Source: Arthrobacter sp. (lineage in GTDB: Bacteria; Actinomycetota; Actinomycetes; Actinomycetales; Micrococcaceae). Taken from it: a DNA stretch of 10,717 bases. Every line of letters starts with the position of its first letter. The stretch's first letter is position 1. Positions 1 through 6,974 of the stretch are shown piece by piece. The stretch is from contig JAODMS010000224.1 of NCBI GenBank assembly GCA_025464925.1, positions 1 to 10,717 on the forward strand, given 5' to 3'. The position numbers and the translations under genes are program-made. Under the pieces are notes generated by a model. It searched no databases, was not told the origin of the DNA, and saw nothing but the letters and a program-made list of their open reading frames with translations.

Positions 1-48
1 GGGGTGAGGAGACGGCCACAGCCTGACGAGAGGGCACCGGCGAATCGC

Positions 49-77
49 TTGCCGACTATGTTACTCACCAGTAACAT
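49..77 (+). promoter_or_regulatory. Candidate fadAB promoter (-35 and -10)
   Basis: TTGCCG at 49-54 and TAACAT at 72-77 are separated by exactly 17 bases, and each matches the housekeeping consensus at 4 of 6 positions. This would start transcription near base 84, leaving a leader of about 45 bases before the GTG at 131. The inverted repeat at 53-82 covers the spacer and the -10 element, so a bound protein would block polymerase. CATAGT at 75-80 is a possible alternative -10. Each hexamer alone is weak; the spacing and the overlap with the palindrome make the call reasonable. Confidence 0.45.
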
Positions 78-82
78 AGTCG
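53..82. promoter_or_regulatory. Perfect inverted repeat, likely operator for the fadAB operon
   Basis: CGACTATGTTACT (53-65) is followed by the spacer CACC (66-69) and the exact reverse complement AGTAACATAGTCG (70-82). All 13 pairs match. The arms are AT-rich compared with the surrounding sequence. No T-run follows, and the element lies upstream of a gene, so a terminator is unlikely. The size and symmetry suit a dimeric helix-turn-helix repressor; TetR-type regulators commonly control beta-oxidation genes in actinobacteria and are released by acyl-CoA. No regulator gene is present in the window, so the binding protein is unknown. Confidence 0.7.
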
Positions 83-130
83 CGGATCCATCTCCCGCTG
101 GGGGATACCTATCTCGATGAGGAGCAACAG

Positions 131-1420
131 GTGAGCCTAGCACCAGGGACCGCGTCTCCGCGGAGCGCAGCACGTGCCGTCCGCGACGTCGTCTTCGTCG
201 ACGGAGTCCGCACGCCGTTCGGCCGCGCAGGTGAGAAGGGCATCTATGCCGGGATGCGCGCCGACGACCTCGTGGTCAAGTGCATCCGCGAACTGATGCG
301 CCGCAACCCGTCCCTGCCGGCAGAACGGATCGACGAGGTGGCCATCGCCGCCACCACCCAGACCGGAGACCAGGGCCTGACCATCGGACGCACTGCGGCC
401 CTGCTGGCCGGCTTGCCGCGGACCGTTCCGGGCTTCGCGATTGACCGCATGTGTGCCGGAGCTATGACCGCCGTGACCACGACGGCGAGCGGCATCGGCT
501 TTGGCGCCTACGACGTCGTGATTGCCGGCGGCGTGGAGCACATGGGCAACCACCCGATGGGCGCCGGAGCGGACCCGAACCCGCGCTTTCTGTCCGAACG
601 GATCGTGGACCCGGCAGCCCTCAACATGGGCAACACCGCCGAGAACCTGCACGACCGTTTCCCCGCCGTCACCAAGGACCGCGCCGACGCGTACGCCGTC
701 GCGTCCCAGGACAAGCTGGCGGCCGCCTACGGGAGGGGCCAGATCCAGCCCGATCTGGTGCCTGTGGCCACGATGAAGCCCGGGCAGGGCTGGACCGTCA
801 ACACCGTGGACGAGCCGCCGCGCCCGGGCACCTCGATCGAGGATCTCGCCGCCCTTCGCACCCCCTTCCGTGCCCACGGCCGCGTCACCGCGGGCAACGC
901 GGCGGGCTTGAACGACGGCGCCACGGCCGCCCTGCTGGCCTCGGCCGACGCCGCGGCGGAGCTCGGACTGCCGGTCAAGATGCGCCTGGTGAGCTACGCC
1001 TTCGCCGGGGTCGAACCGGAGGTCATGGGCATCGGCCCTGTTCCGGCCACCGAAAAAGCCCTGAAGAACGCCGGACTCGGCATCGGGGACATCGGCCTCT
1101 TCGAAATCAACGAAGCCTTCGCCGTCCAGGTGCTCAGCTTCCTGGACCACTTCGGCATCGCCGATGACGACCCCCGGGTCAACCGCTACGGCGGCGCGAT
1201 CGCCGTCGGGCACCCCCTCGCGTCCTCCGGTGTCCGGCTGATGAACCAGCTGGCACGGCAGTTCGAGGAGGACCCCTCGGTCCGCTACGGTATGACCACC
1301 ATGTGCATCGGCCTCGGCATGGGCGCCACCGTCATCTGGGAAAACCCGCACCACACCGACTACGGATCCGTTGGCACCGCAGAGTCCGCCACCACCACCG
1401 AGACTGGAGCCGCAGCATGA
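131..1420 (+). CDS. fadA: Acetyl-CoA acyltransferase (thiolase), FadA type
   Basis: This 429-aa thiolase catalyses the last step of beta-oxidation, splitting 3-ketoacyl-CoA with CoA into acetyl-CoA and a shortened acyl-CoA in the cytosol. All family landmarks are visible: the nucleophilic Cys108 in DRMCAG, GNAAGLNDGA (255-264), the NEAF motif (327-330), His361 in GHPLASSG and the second catalytic Cys392 in CIGLGMG. The GTG start at 131 is chosen because AGGAG (120-124) lies 6 bases upstream. The first 17 residues and the last 25 or so (Thr/Ala/Glu-rich) extend beyond the conserved core and are probably flexible. The stop codon overlaps the fadB start as ATGA, so the two proteins are probably made in a fixed ratio and assemble into a trifunctional-type complex. 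The order is fadA then fadB, the reverse of the E. coli fadBA operon. The enzyme class is certain; chain-length preference cannot be read from the sequence. Confidence 0.95.
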   Translation: MSLAPGTASPRSAARAVRDVVFVDGVRTPFGRAGEKGIYAGMRADDLVVKCIRELMRRNPSLPAERIDEVAIAATTQTGDQGLTIGRTAALLAGLPRTVPGFAIDRMCAGAMTAVTTTASGIGFGAYDVVIAGGVEHMGNHPMGAGADPNPRFLSERIVDPAALNMGNTAENLHDRFPAVTKDRADAYAVASQDKLAAAYGRGQIQPDLVPVATMKPGQGWTVNTVDEPPRPGTSIEDLAALRTPFRAHGRVTAGNAAGLNDGATAALLASADAAAELGLPVKMRLVSYAFAGVEPEVMGIGPVPATEKALKNAGLGIGDIGLFEINEAFAVQVLSFLDHFGIADDDPRVNRYGGAIAVGHPLASSGVRLMNQLARQFEEDPSVRYGMTTMCIGLGMGATVIWENPHHTDYGSVGTAESATTTETGAAA

Positions 1421-3582
1421 GCGCCGCAGATTTCCGCAAACTGGCCGATCTCTTTCCCCATGAGACGATCACCCGCTCGTACGTCCAGGACATCCAGCTG
1501 CCCGCCGTCGACGGCAAGGACAGTCCCGGGGTCTTCGCCCTGGTCACCCTGGACAACGGCCTGGACCACACCAAGCCGACCACGCTTGGCCCCAACACCC
1601 TCGTGGAGCTGGGAACGGTCCTCGAGGGGCTGAAGGAACGCGCCGCCCGTGGCGACATCGTGGGCGTGGGCGTCACCGGCAAGCCATACTTCCTGGTCGC
1701 CGGCGCGGACCTGTCCACGGTCAAGTCCCTTAGTGGCCGTGAGCACGGACTCTGGATGGCCCAGCTGGGCCACGAGGTCTACTCCACCCTGGCGAACCTC
1801 GGGGTGCCCAGCTTCGCCTTCATCAACGGCCTCGCCCTGGGCGGCGGCCTGGAGATCGCCCTGCAGTCCACCTACCGCACCGTGTCCGCCGGCGCCGGGG
1901 CGCTGGCCCTGCCGGAAGCCTTTATCGGCCTCGTCCCCGGCTGGGGCGGCGTCTACATCCTGCCGCGGCTGATCGGGCCCGAAAACGCCGTCAAGGTGAT
2001 GATCGAGAACCCGCTGAGCAACAACCGGACCCTGACGGGCCCGCAGGCCTACGAACTGGGCGTCGCGGACGCCCTCTTCGAGCCGGCCGATTTCGTGGAG
2101 CAGTCCGTCGCCTGGGCCGCGAAAGTCATCTCCGGAGCCCTCGCACCGGAGCGGCCGAACGCCGTCGACCCGTCCGCCCCGGAGGTTGCCGCCCGCTGGG
2201 CGGAGGCCGTCGCCGCGGGCCGCGCCTTCGTGGAAGCCAAGACATCCAACGCCTCGCCGGCTCCGGCCAAGGTCCTGGAGATTCTGGAGGCCAACCGGAC
2301 CATGAGCCAGGCAGAATCCGCGGAACTCGAATGCCAGACGCTGGCGGATCTCATGCAGACCAATGAGTTCCGCTCCACCGTGTACGCGTTCCTGGACCTC
2401 GTGCAGCGGCGGTCCAAGCGCCCGGCCGGCGCCCCGGACCGCAAGCTCGCTCGGCCCGTGACGAAGATCGGCGTCGTGGGGGCCGGGCTGATGGCCAGCC
2501 AGCTCGCGCTGCTCTTCGCCCGCCAGCTCAAGGTGCCCGTGGTGATGACGGACATTGACCAGGCCCGGGTGGACAAGGGAGTGGGCTACGTCCACGCCGA
2601 GGTCGACAAGCTGCTCGAGAAAAAGCGGATCACTTCCGACGCCGCCAACCGGACCAGGGCGCTGGTCACCGGCTCAGTGTCCAAAGAGGCCTTTGCCGAC
2701 GCGGACTTCGTCATCGAAGCGGTCTTTGAAGAGCTCGCCGTCAAGAAGCAGGTCTTCAAAGAGGTCGAGGCGATCGTCTCGCCGGACTGCATCCTCGCCA
2801 CGAACACCTCCTCGCTGTCCGTCACCGCGATGGCGGAGGACCTGCAACACCCCGAGCGTCTCGTCGGCTTCCATTTCTTCAACCCGGTGGCCGTCATGCC
2901 GCTGCTGGAAATCGTCCGGGCACCCAAGACCGAGGACGCGGTGCTGGCCACCGCGTTTGAGCTCGCGAAGGGCCTCAAGAAGTCCGCGGTGCTGGTCAAG
3001 GACGCTCCGGCGTTCGTGGTCAACCGCATCCTGCTACGCCTCATGGGCGAAGTGACCGCGGCCTTTGACGAGGGCACTCCGGCAGAGGTGGCGGACAATG
3101 CCTTGCGCGAGATGGGGCTGCCGATGACGCCGTTTACGCTTGGTGCCATGGTGGGCCTGCCGGTGGCGCAGCACGTCCAGGGATCCCTGCACGCCGCGTT
3201 CGGAGACCGCTTCCCGGTGTCCCGGAACCTGCAGGCGCTGATTGACAACGGTGTGAAGTCCATCTGGGCGCCCGGTGAGGGCCCCGAGGGCAAGCCCGTC
3301 ATCCCGCCCGAAACCCTGGCGCTGATGTCTTTCGGCAGCAACCCGTCCACCGGTGAAGACGTACTCCGCCGCACCCAGGACGCCCTCGCAGAAGAGATCG
3401 GCCTGATGCTCGATGAGGGTGTCGTGGCCGGTCCGGAGGATATCGACCTGTGCATGATCCTCGGTGCCGGCTGGCCCATGTTCCTCGGCGGCATCACCCC
3501 GTACCTTGACCGGGTGGGGGCCTCCGAGCGGGTCACCGGCCGGAAATTCCTGGCAGCCGGGGTGGCATCCGCGGCCACTTAG
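1417..3582 (+). CDS. fadB: Fused enoyl-CoA hydratase / 3-hydroxyacyl-CoA dehydrogenase, FadB type
   Basis: This 721-aa protein hydrates 2-enoyl-CoA and then oxidises the (S)-3-hydroxyacyl-CoA with NAD+, feeding FadA. Residues about 35-230 form the crotonase domain, with oxyanion-hole segments around AGAD (95-98) and GGG (142-144) and both catalytic glutamates, E146 in GGGLE and E167 in LPE. A helical linker (about 240-345) leads to the NAD-binding domain, with the dinucleotide motif GAGLMASQ (355-362), TNTSSL (462-467) and catalytic His486 in GFHFFNP. Residues about 530-721 are the C-terminal dehydrogenase domains. The length is close to E. coli FadB (729 aa). The start at 1417 has GGAG (1406-1409) 7 bases upstream and overlaps the fadA stop. 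The reading frame stays open upstream to 1303, but that part lies over the fadA 3' end and is not conserved-looking, so it is excluded. No active-site residue is missing. Confidence 0.95.
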   Translation: MSAADFRKLADLFPHETITRSYVQDIQLPAVDGKDSPGVFALVTLDNGLDHTKPTTLGPNTLVELGTVLEGLKERAARGDIVGVGVTGKPYFLVAGADLSTVKSLSGREHGLWMAQLGHEVYSTLANLGVPSFAFINGLALGGGLEIALQSTYRTVSAGAGALALPEAFIGLVPGWGGVYILPRLIGPENAVKVMIENPLSNNRTLTGPQAYELGVADALFEPADFVEQSVAWAAKVISGALAPERPNAVDPSAPEVAARWAEAVAAGRAFVEAKTSNASPAPAKVLEILEANRTMSQAESAELECQTLADLMQTNEFRSTVYAFLDLVQRRSKRPAGAPDRKLARPVTKIGVVGAGLMASQLALLFARQLKVPVVMTDIDQARVDKGVGYVHAEVDKLLEKKRITSDAANRTRALVTGSVSKEAFADADFVIEAVFEELAVKKQVFKEVEAIVSPDCILATNTSSLSVTAMAEDLQHPERLVGFHFFNPVAVMPLLEIVRAPKTEDAVLATAFELAKGLKKSAVLVKDAPAFVVNRILLRLMGEVTAAFDEGTPAEVADNALREMGLPMTPFTLGAMVGLPVAQHVQGSLHAAFGDRFPVSRNLQALIDNGVKSIWAPGEGPEGKPVIPPETLALMSFGSNPSTGEDVLRRTQDALAEEIGLMLDEGVVAGPEDIDLCMILGAGWPMFLGGITPYLDRVGASERVTGRKFLAAGVASAAT

Positions 3583-3620
3583 GCCCGGCGTTCCTCCGGC
3601 CGTGGGCGCTCGCCGGCCCT
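3581..3620. terminator. Weak candidate bidirectional terminator between convergent genes
   Basis: The 44-base gap between the fadB stop and the convergent ATPase stop can fold: AGGCCCGGCG (3581-3590) pairs with CGCCGGCCCT (3611-3620) with one mismatch, and inside it GGCCG (3598-3602) can pair with CGGCC (3614-3618) as an alternative. No clear T-run follows on either strand. The position between converging operons favours a termination role, but GC-rich sequence makes such pairings common. Confidence 0.3.
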
Positions 3621-3626
3621 TAGCGC

Positions 3627-5219
3627 TCAGGTGTCCCGCAGACGCCCGCCGCTGAGCTCCAGGATCCGGTGCGTGTTGGCCCGGGCATAGCCGAGGTCAT
3701 GGGTGACGAGGATGACGGCGGCGCCGCGCCCGGCGGCGTCGTCGACGGCTTTCCGCAGCGCGTCCAGGCCGCGACGGTCCAGGCCTACCGTCGGCTCGTC
3801 CAGTGCCAGCACGGCCGGCCGGCGGGCCAGGACCGTGGCCAGGGCAAGCAGACGCTGGGCTGAAGCGGGCAGTTCGGCCGGGTGGGACTGCGCGGCAGCG
3901 GACAGTCCGACGGCGGCCAGCGCCTCGAGCGCCCTCGTCTCGACCGGCTCGGCGGACCGGCGCCCGTTCCTCCAGCCGGTCTGCCACCGGCGGCGCCCGG
4001 AACTCCCGCCCTGGCTCCGGGCCTGGCCGGGTGCCGGCAGCCCCCGGAGCCCGAAGCTCACTTCCCGAAGCACCGTCCGCTCAAAAAGCTGGTCGCGCGG
4101 GTGCTGGAACAGCAGCCCCACCGAGGCGGCCACGACGCCTGCCGGGCTGCCGGAAATATTGCTCCCGCAGACCCGCACTTCCCCGGACGCCGGACGGAGC
4201 AGGCCGTTGAAGTGGCGCAGCAGCGTGGACTTTCCGGTGCCGTTCGCGCCGGTGATGGCAACAATCTCGCCCGGGTGTACCGTCAGCTCAAGGTCCCGGA
4301 GCACGTGCTCCCCCGGGGCCGCCCCTGCGCCTTCGTAACCGAAGGCGACGCTGCGCAGTTCGAGGACTGCCGGGGCACCCGGTGCTTTCGGTGTACCAGG
4401 CGGTCCGGACCGCGGCGTCCGTACCGGGCCCCGCGCCGCGCCGGAGTTGTCGGGAACAACCACCCCCGCCCGGTCAAGCGCCGGTGAACCCGCCAGCTCC
4501 GCCGGCGGCCCGCCGGCCGTGACCGTGCCGCCGTCGAGGATGATCCAGCTCGCGGCCGTGCCGGCGAGGCCGTCGGCAGCCTGGCCCAGCAGCACCACGG
4601 CGGTCCCGGCGTGGAGCAACTTCCGGATGAGGTCCTGGACCTGGGACGCTCCCGCGCCGTCCAGGGATGCCAGCGGTTCGTCGAGCACCAGCACCTCCGG
4701 GCCCGTGATAGCGGCGCACCCCAGCGCCAGGCGGCGGAGCTCCCCGCCGGAGAGAGTGCCGGGATCCCGGTCCAGCAGGGCGTCCAGACCGGTCACGGCG
4801 GCAGTCCGGACTACCGCGCGGCGCATGTCCTCCCGCGGCATACCGAGGTTTTCGAGGCCGAAGGCGAGTTCCTCCGCCACGGTGGATCGCACCGAGGACA
4901 GCATGGTGGCTGCGTCCTGCGGGACGTAGGCCACGCGGCCGAACCAGGCGGCGGGATTGATCCTTGGATCGTCCGACCCGCCGTGGAACACCAGCCTGTC
5001 GGAACCGAGTTCCAGGCTCCCGCAGAGGCTTCCGGTGGGACCTGCCTGCAGCCAGCCGCCCAGCAGTTTGCCCAGGGTCGTTTTCCCGCTCCCCGAACCG
5101 CCCAGGACGGCGGTCAGGGTGCCCGGCGCGGGAGCAAGCTCGACGTCGCGCAGCACGGGCACGGCGTCCCCGTGGAAGGTGAAACTCCGGATCCGCGCAC
5201 GCAGGACCGGCCCGGTCAT
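3627..5219 (-). CDS. ECF transporter fused double ATPase component (EcfA-EcfA')
   Basis: This 530-aa cytoplasmic protein carries two ABC ATPase domains in one chain and should power the S and T components encoded just before it. Domain 1 (about 6-245) has Walker A GGSGSGKTT with K46, Q-loop Q101, the signature LSGGE (156-160) and Walker B ending D180-E181. The H-loop histidine position is Q213. A Pro/Gly/Ala-rich linker (about 256-283) follows. Domain 2 (about 286-527) has Walker A GANGTGKST with K330, Q-loop Q372 in the CbiO-like context FQHPRDQLF, Walker B D474-E475 and H-loop His507. Its signature reads LPASA (450-454) instead of LSGGQ. So the site made from the domain 1 Walker motifs and the domain 2 signature looks degenerate, while the opposite one looks canonical. 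An Arg/Gly-rich stretch (about 391-428) precedes the domain 2 signature. The ATG overlaps the T-component stop as ATGA, implying coupled translation. Fusion of both ATPases is common in actinobacterial ECF systems. Confidence 0.92.
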   Translation of the reverse strand: MTGPVLRARIRSFTFHGDAVPVLRDVELAPAPGTLTAVLGGSGSGKTTLGKLLGGWLQAGPTGSLCGSLELGSDRLVFHGGSDDPRINPAAWFGRVAYVPQDAATMLSSVRSTVAEELAFGLENLGMPREDMRRAVVRTAAVTGLDALLDRDPGTLSGGELRRLALGCAAITGPEVLVLDEPLASLDGAGASQVQDLIRKLLHAGTAVVLLGQAADGLAGTAASWIILDGGTVTAGGPPAELAGSPALDRAGVVVPDNSGAARGPVRTPRSGPPGTPKAPGAPAVLELRSVAFGYEGAGAAPGEHVLRDLELTVHPGEIVAITGANGTGKSTLLRHFNGLLRPASGEVRVCGSNISGSPAGVVAASVGLLFQHPRDQLFERTVLREVSFGLRGLPAPGQARSQGGSSGRRRWQTGWRNGRRSAEPVETRALEALAAVGLSAAAQSHPAELPASAQRLLALATVLARRPAVLALDEPTVGLDRRGLDALRKAVDDAAGRGAAVILVTHDLGYARANTHRILELSGGRLRDT

Positions 5220-5986
5220 GGCTGTACCGCCGGCCAGGAGGCCACGAACCGGAGCGCCGCGGCGCCGGCAGCCACCAGCAGTGCCGCGGCGCGGAACCGG
5301 CGCTGGCCCGGCGGGTCCGCGACCTCACGGTAGCTGGTGCGCGGACCGTTGCCGCCGAACCCGCGGGCATCAAGGGCCTGCGCCCGGCTTCCTGAGTCCT
5401 CAATCAGTCCCAGGACCAGCGGGACCATCTGCAGCCGCACGGCGACCAGCCGGGACAGCAGCCCGCCGCGGAGCACCAGTCCGCGCGCTTCCTGCGCCTG
5501 CCGGATCCGGTCCAGGCGGCCGGCAATGACGGGCAGCAGCGCCAGCGTGGACCCGAGGACAAAACCGAATTGCGGCGGCAGCTTCCGTGCCGCCAGGGCA
5601 GAGACCAGATCCGGCACGCTCACGGTAAAGGAGAACAGCAGGAAGACCAGGACGCAGGCCGCGGTGCGCGTTCCCAGGTCCAGGGCGAAGCCGAGCCCTT
5701 CAGCGGTGACCCGGGCGGCGCCCCAATGCGCGAGGACAGTATGGCCTTCCGGAAAGAACAGCCCGTGCAGCACCAGGAGTGAAACACACAACGGTGCCAG
5801 GATCACGGCGGCGGCGGGTAGCACCTGCCCGGCGACGCCCGCGCGTACGGCCAGCAGGGCCGCAGCGAGCGACACGGCCAGCGACAACGGCCAGCTGCCC
5901 ACCGCCGTCGTGACCACAGCGGCACAGGTGGCCGCCGCCAGTGCGGTGAGCGGATGAAGGCTCGAGCTCATTCTTCCAGGGGCCAT
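5216..5986 (-). CDS. ECF transporter transmembrane coupling component T (CbiQ/EcfT family)
   Basis: This 256-aa membrane protein links the substrate-binding S component to the ATPase. Hydrophobic segments lie at about 14-48, 54-78, 106-125 and 140-156, with a last one at about 232-250. The family's two coupling-helix Ala-Arg-Gly motifs are present: ARG at 167-169 (in QAQEARGL) and ARG at 207-209 (in LDARGF), which dock on the two ATPase domains. The length is normal for the family. The ATG at 5986 begins 3 bases after the S-component stop and has no clear ribosome binding site, so reinitiation after the S gene is likely. An ATG at 5971 (M6) is an alternative start. The gene end overlaps the ATPase start. 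The family assignment is firm; the substrate is set by the S component, not by this protein. Confidence 0.9.
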   Translation of the reverse strand: MAPGRMSSSLHPLTALAAATCAAVVTTAVGSWPLSLAVSLAAALLAVRAGVAGQVLPAAAVILAPLCVSLLVLHGLFFPEGHTVLAHWGAARVTAEGLGFALDLGTRTAACVLVFLLFSFTVSVPDLVSALAARKLPPQFGFVLGSTLALLPVIAGRLDRIRQAQEARGLVLRGGLLSRLVAVRLQMVPLVLGLIEDSGSRAQALDARGFGGNGPRTSYREVADPPGQRRFRAAALLVAAGAAALRFVASWPAVQP

Positions 5987-5989
5987 GGA

Positions 5990-6811
5990 TCAGGCTTTGG
6001 GCGTTCCCGGCGCCTCGCCGGCCAGCACCCGGAAACGCCGGACGAAGGGGAACTGGAAGGTGGCGCGGCGGGGCAGCGCGTAGGCCAGCAGGGCGGCGAT
6101 GGCGAAGACGATCGCCTTGTCCATCGGATCCGAGATCAGAGCCTGTTTGGTGATGGCGGCCAGCAGGGTGTCTCCCATGGCACGGAAGGCACTGACGATC
6201 GCACCCGTGCCGATCCCGGAGGTGCCGCCGAACACGAAGGCAGCGATCGGGGCGGACACGACACCGGCAAGGATTCCGGTAATGAAGCCCGCCACCGGGG
6301 CCAGGTAGAAGCGGCGGAACAGTCCGCCGCGGGCGGCCACGCCGGCCAGGAAGCCGATCAGCGCCGCGCCTGCCGCGAAGGGCAGGACAGTGGGGTTGAA
6401 GAAGGACCAGGTAATAGTGCTGAGCGCACCGGTGGCGGCGCCCGCCGCCGGGCCGGCCAGGACGGCGATCAGCACCGTGCCGATGGCGTCGAAGTAGAAC
6501 GGCAGGCCGGTGCTGCCCATGAGCTGGCCGAGAACAACGTTCAGCACCAGAGCAACAGGCATCAGGACCAGCGTGGAGGTCGGGAGGACCGGCAGGACCG
6601 CGACGAGCAGCAGCACGGCTCCGAGCAGGAAGCCGCCGAGGGCCACGAGTGCCGAGAGGCTGGCCGGGCCGTTGGCGATGTCCGCGGGCTGCGTGAGGAC
6701 GAGGAAGATGTAGGTGGCGGCAATCGCCGCGGCGCCCAGGATTTCCAGCAGGCGGCGGCCGCGGGCTGCCGCCTGTCCAGGTGCGGGGAGGGTCAATGAT
6801 TGCTGTGACAT
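5990..6811 (-). CDS. ECF transporter substrate-binding S component, substrate unknown
   Basis: This 273-aa protein is mostly membrane: hydrophobic stretches at about 22-40, 55-76, 80-97, 107-130, 143-160, 168-194 and 232-246. Its place directly before the T and A genes, and Gly/Ala-rich helices typical of S components, identify it as the ligand-binding subunit. Distinctive segments are NVVLGQL (91-97), LPFYFDAIGTVL (103-114) followed by LAGP (118-121), and a C-terminal DPMDK (228-232) before the last helix. From memory, this pattern resembles S components grouped with the queuosine-related QrtT type, but I cannot align it here. It is not recognisably BioY, ThiT or RibU. The start has a good ribosome binding site (AAAAGGA in the minus-strand leader, 8 bases before the ATG). 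The preceding minus-strand gene is a nucleoside hydrolase, which suggests a nucleoside- or base-like ligand. Role as S component is likely; ligand is open. Confidence 0.78.
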   Translation of the reverse strand: MSQQSLTLPAPGQAAARGRRLLEILGAAAIAATYIFLVLTQPADIANGPASLSALVALGGFLLGAVLLLVAVLPVLPTSTLVLMPVALVLNVVLGQLMGSTGLPFYFDAIGTVLIAVLAGPAAGAATGALSTITWSFFNPTVLPFAAGAALIGFLAGVAARGGLFRRFYLAPVAGFITGILAGVVSAPIAAFVFGGTSGIGTGAIVSAFRAMGDTLLAAITKQALISDPMDKAIVFAIAALLAYALPRRATFQFPFVRRFRVLAGEAPGTPKA

Positions 6812-6832
6812 GGAAGTTTTCCTTTTGGCTGT

Positions 6833-6904
6833 GAGGTGCCTGCCCGGGGCGTCTGGATTGCGTTCGGCTGTCCCGGAGCAGCAGATGTCCGCCTATGTCA
6901 CCTC
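6833..6904 (-). ncRNA. Possible structured leader of the ECF operon (three-way junction)
   Basis: Read on the minus strand, the gap before the S gene can fold into a closed element that ends just before the ribosome binding site. P1 pairs GAGGTG (6904-6899) with CACCTC (6838-6833). Inside, P2 is GCGG-ACAT-CTGC (6892-6881). P3 pairs TGCTCCGGG (6880-6872) with CCCCGGGCA (6849-6841), eight pairs with one C-C mismatch, closing a 22-base loop. The junction strands are ACATAG and GG. It does not match the TPP, FMN, cobalamin or preQ1 consensus patterns as I know them. Pairing was found by eye in GC-rich sequence and is not proof of function. Confidence 0.3.
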
Positions 6905-6916
6905 GGCGCAGCTACC

Positions 6917-6922
6917 ATCCTA
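6917..6922 (-). promoter_or_regulatory. Candidate -10 element of the ECF operon
   Basis: The minus strand reads TAGGAT here, which fits the TAnnnT pattern of actinobacterial -10 elements. It would start transcription near 6910, a few bases before the possible P1 stem of the leader. I see no convincing -35 element 16-19 bases upstream, so the call is weak. Read-through from the nucleoside hydrolase gene is the alternative. Confidence 0.25.
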
Positions 6923-6947
6923 GCGATCGGTGGCGGATCCCCCGGAC

Positions 6948-6963
6948 CGTTCCCCCTGGAACG
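6948..6963 (-). terminator. Small hairpin after the nucleoside hydrolase gene
   Basis: On the minus strand a perfect 6-bp stem, CGTTCC and GGAACG with loop AGGG, begins 11 bases after the nucleoside hydrolase stop. A run of seven G (6973-6967 on this strand) lies between the stop and the hairpin. There is no T-run after the stem. It could weaken transcription into the ECF operon or be incidental. Confidence 0.25.
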
Positions 6964-6974
6964 CGACCCCCCCG

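Noticed and set aside
53..82. Inverted repeat as a terminator of an upstream gene
   Set aside because: The stem is AT-rich, lacks a following T-run, and overlaps a plausible promoter with correct spacing, so an operator is the better reading.
137..1354. Long open frame (405 codons) antisense to fadA
   Set aside because: The product is low-complexity Gly/Ala/Arg/His-rich with no motif; GC-rich coding DNA commonly leaves antisense frames open, and fadA itself has every thiolase motif.
1360..2595. Long open frame (411 codons) antisense to fadB
   Set aside because: Same shadow effect; no recognisable domain, no good ribosome binding site, and it lies fully inside the conserved crotonase and NAD domains of fadB.
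3858..3872. Frameshift or sequencing error as the cause of the missing LSGGQ in ATPase domain 2
   Set aside because: The frame matches the family on both sides (SHPAE before, QRLLALATVLARRP after) with no stop, so substitution is more likely than an indel.
5954..6799. Plus-strand frame of 281 codons opposite the S component
   Set aside because: The product is Gly/Glu/Gln/Arg-rich and disordered-looking, while the minus-strand frame gives a coherent membrane protein with a ribosome binding site.
6812..6974. Known riboswitch class (TPP, FMN, cobalamin, preQ1) in the S-gene leader
   Set aside because: I looked for their conserved core sequences as I remember them and found none; only an unclassified possible fold is reported.
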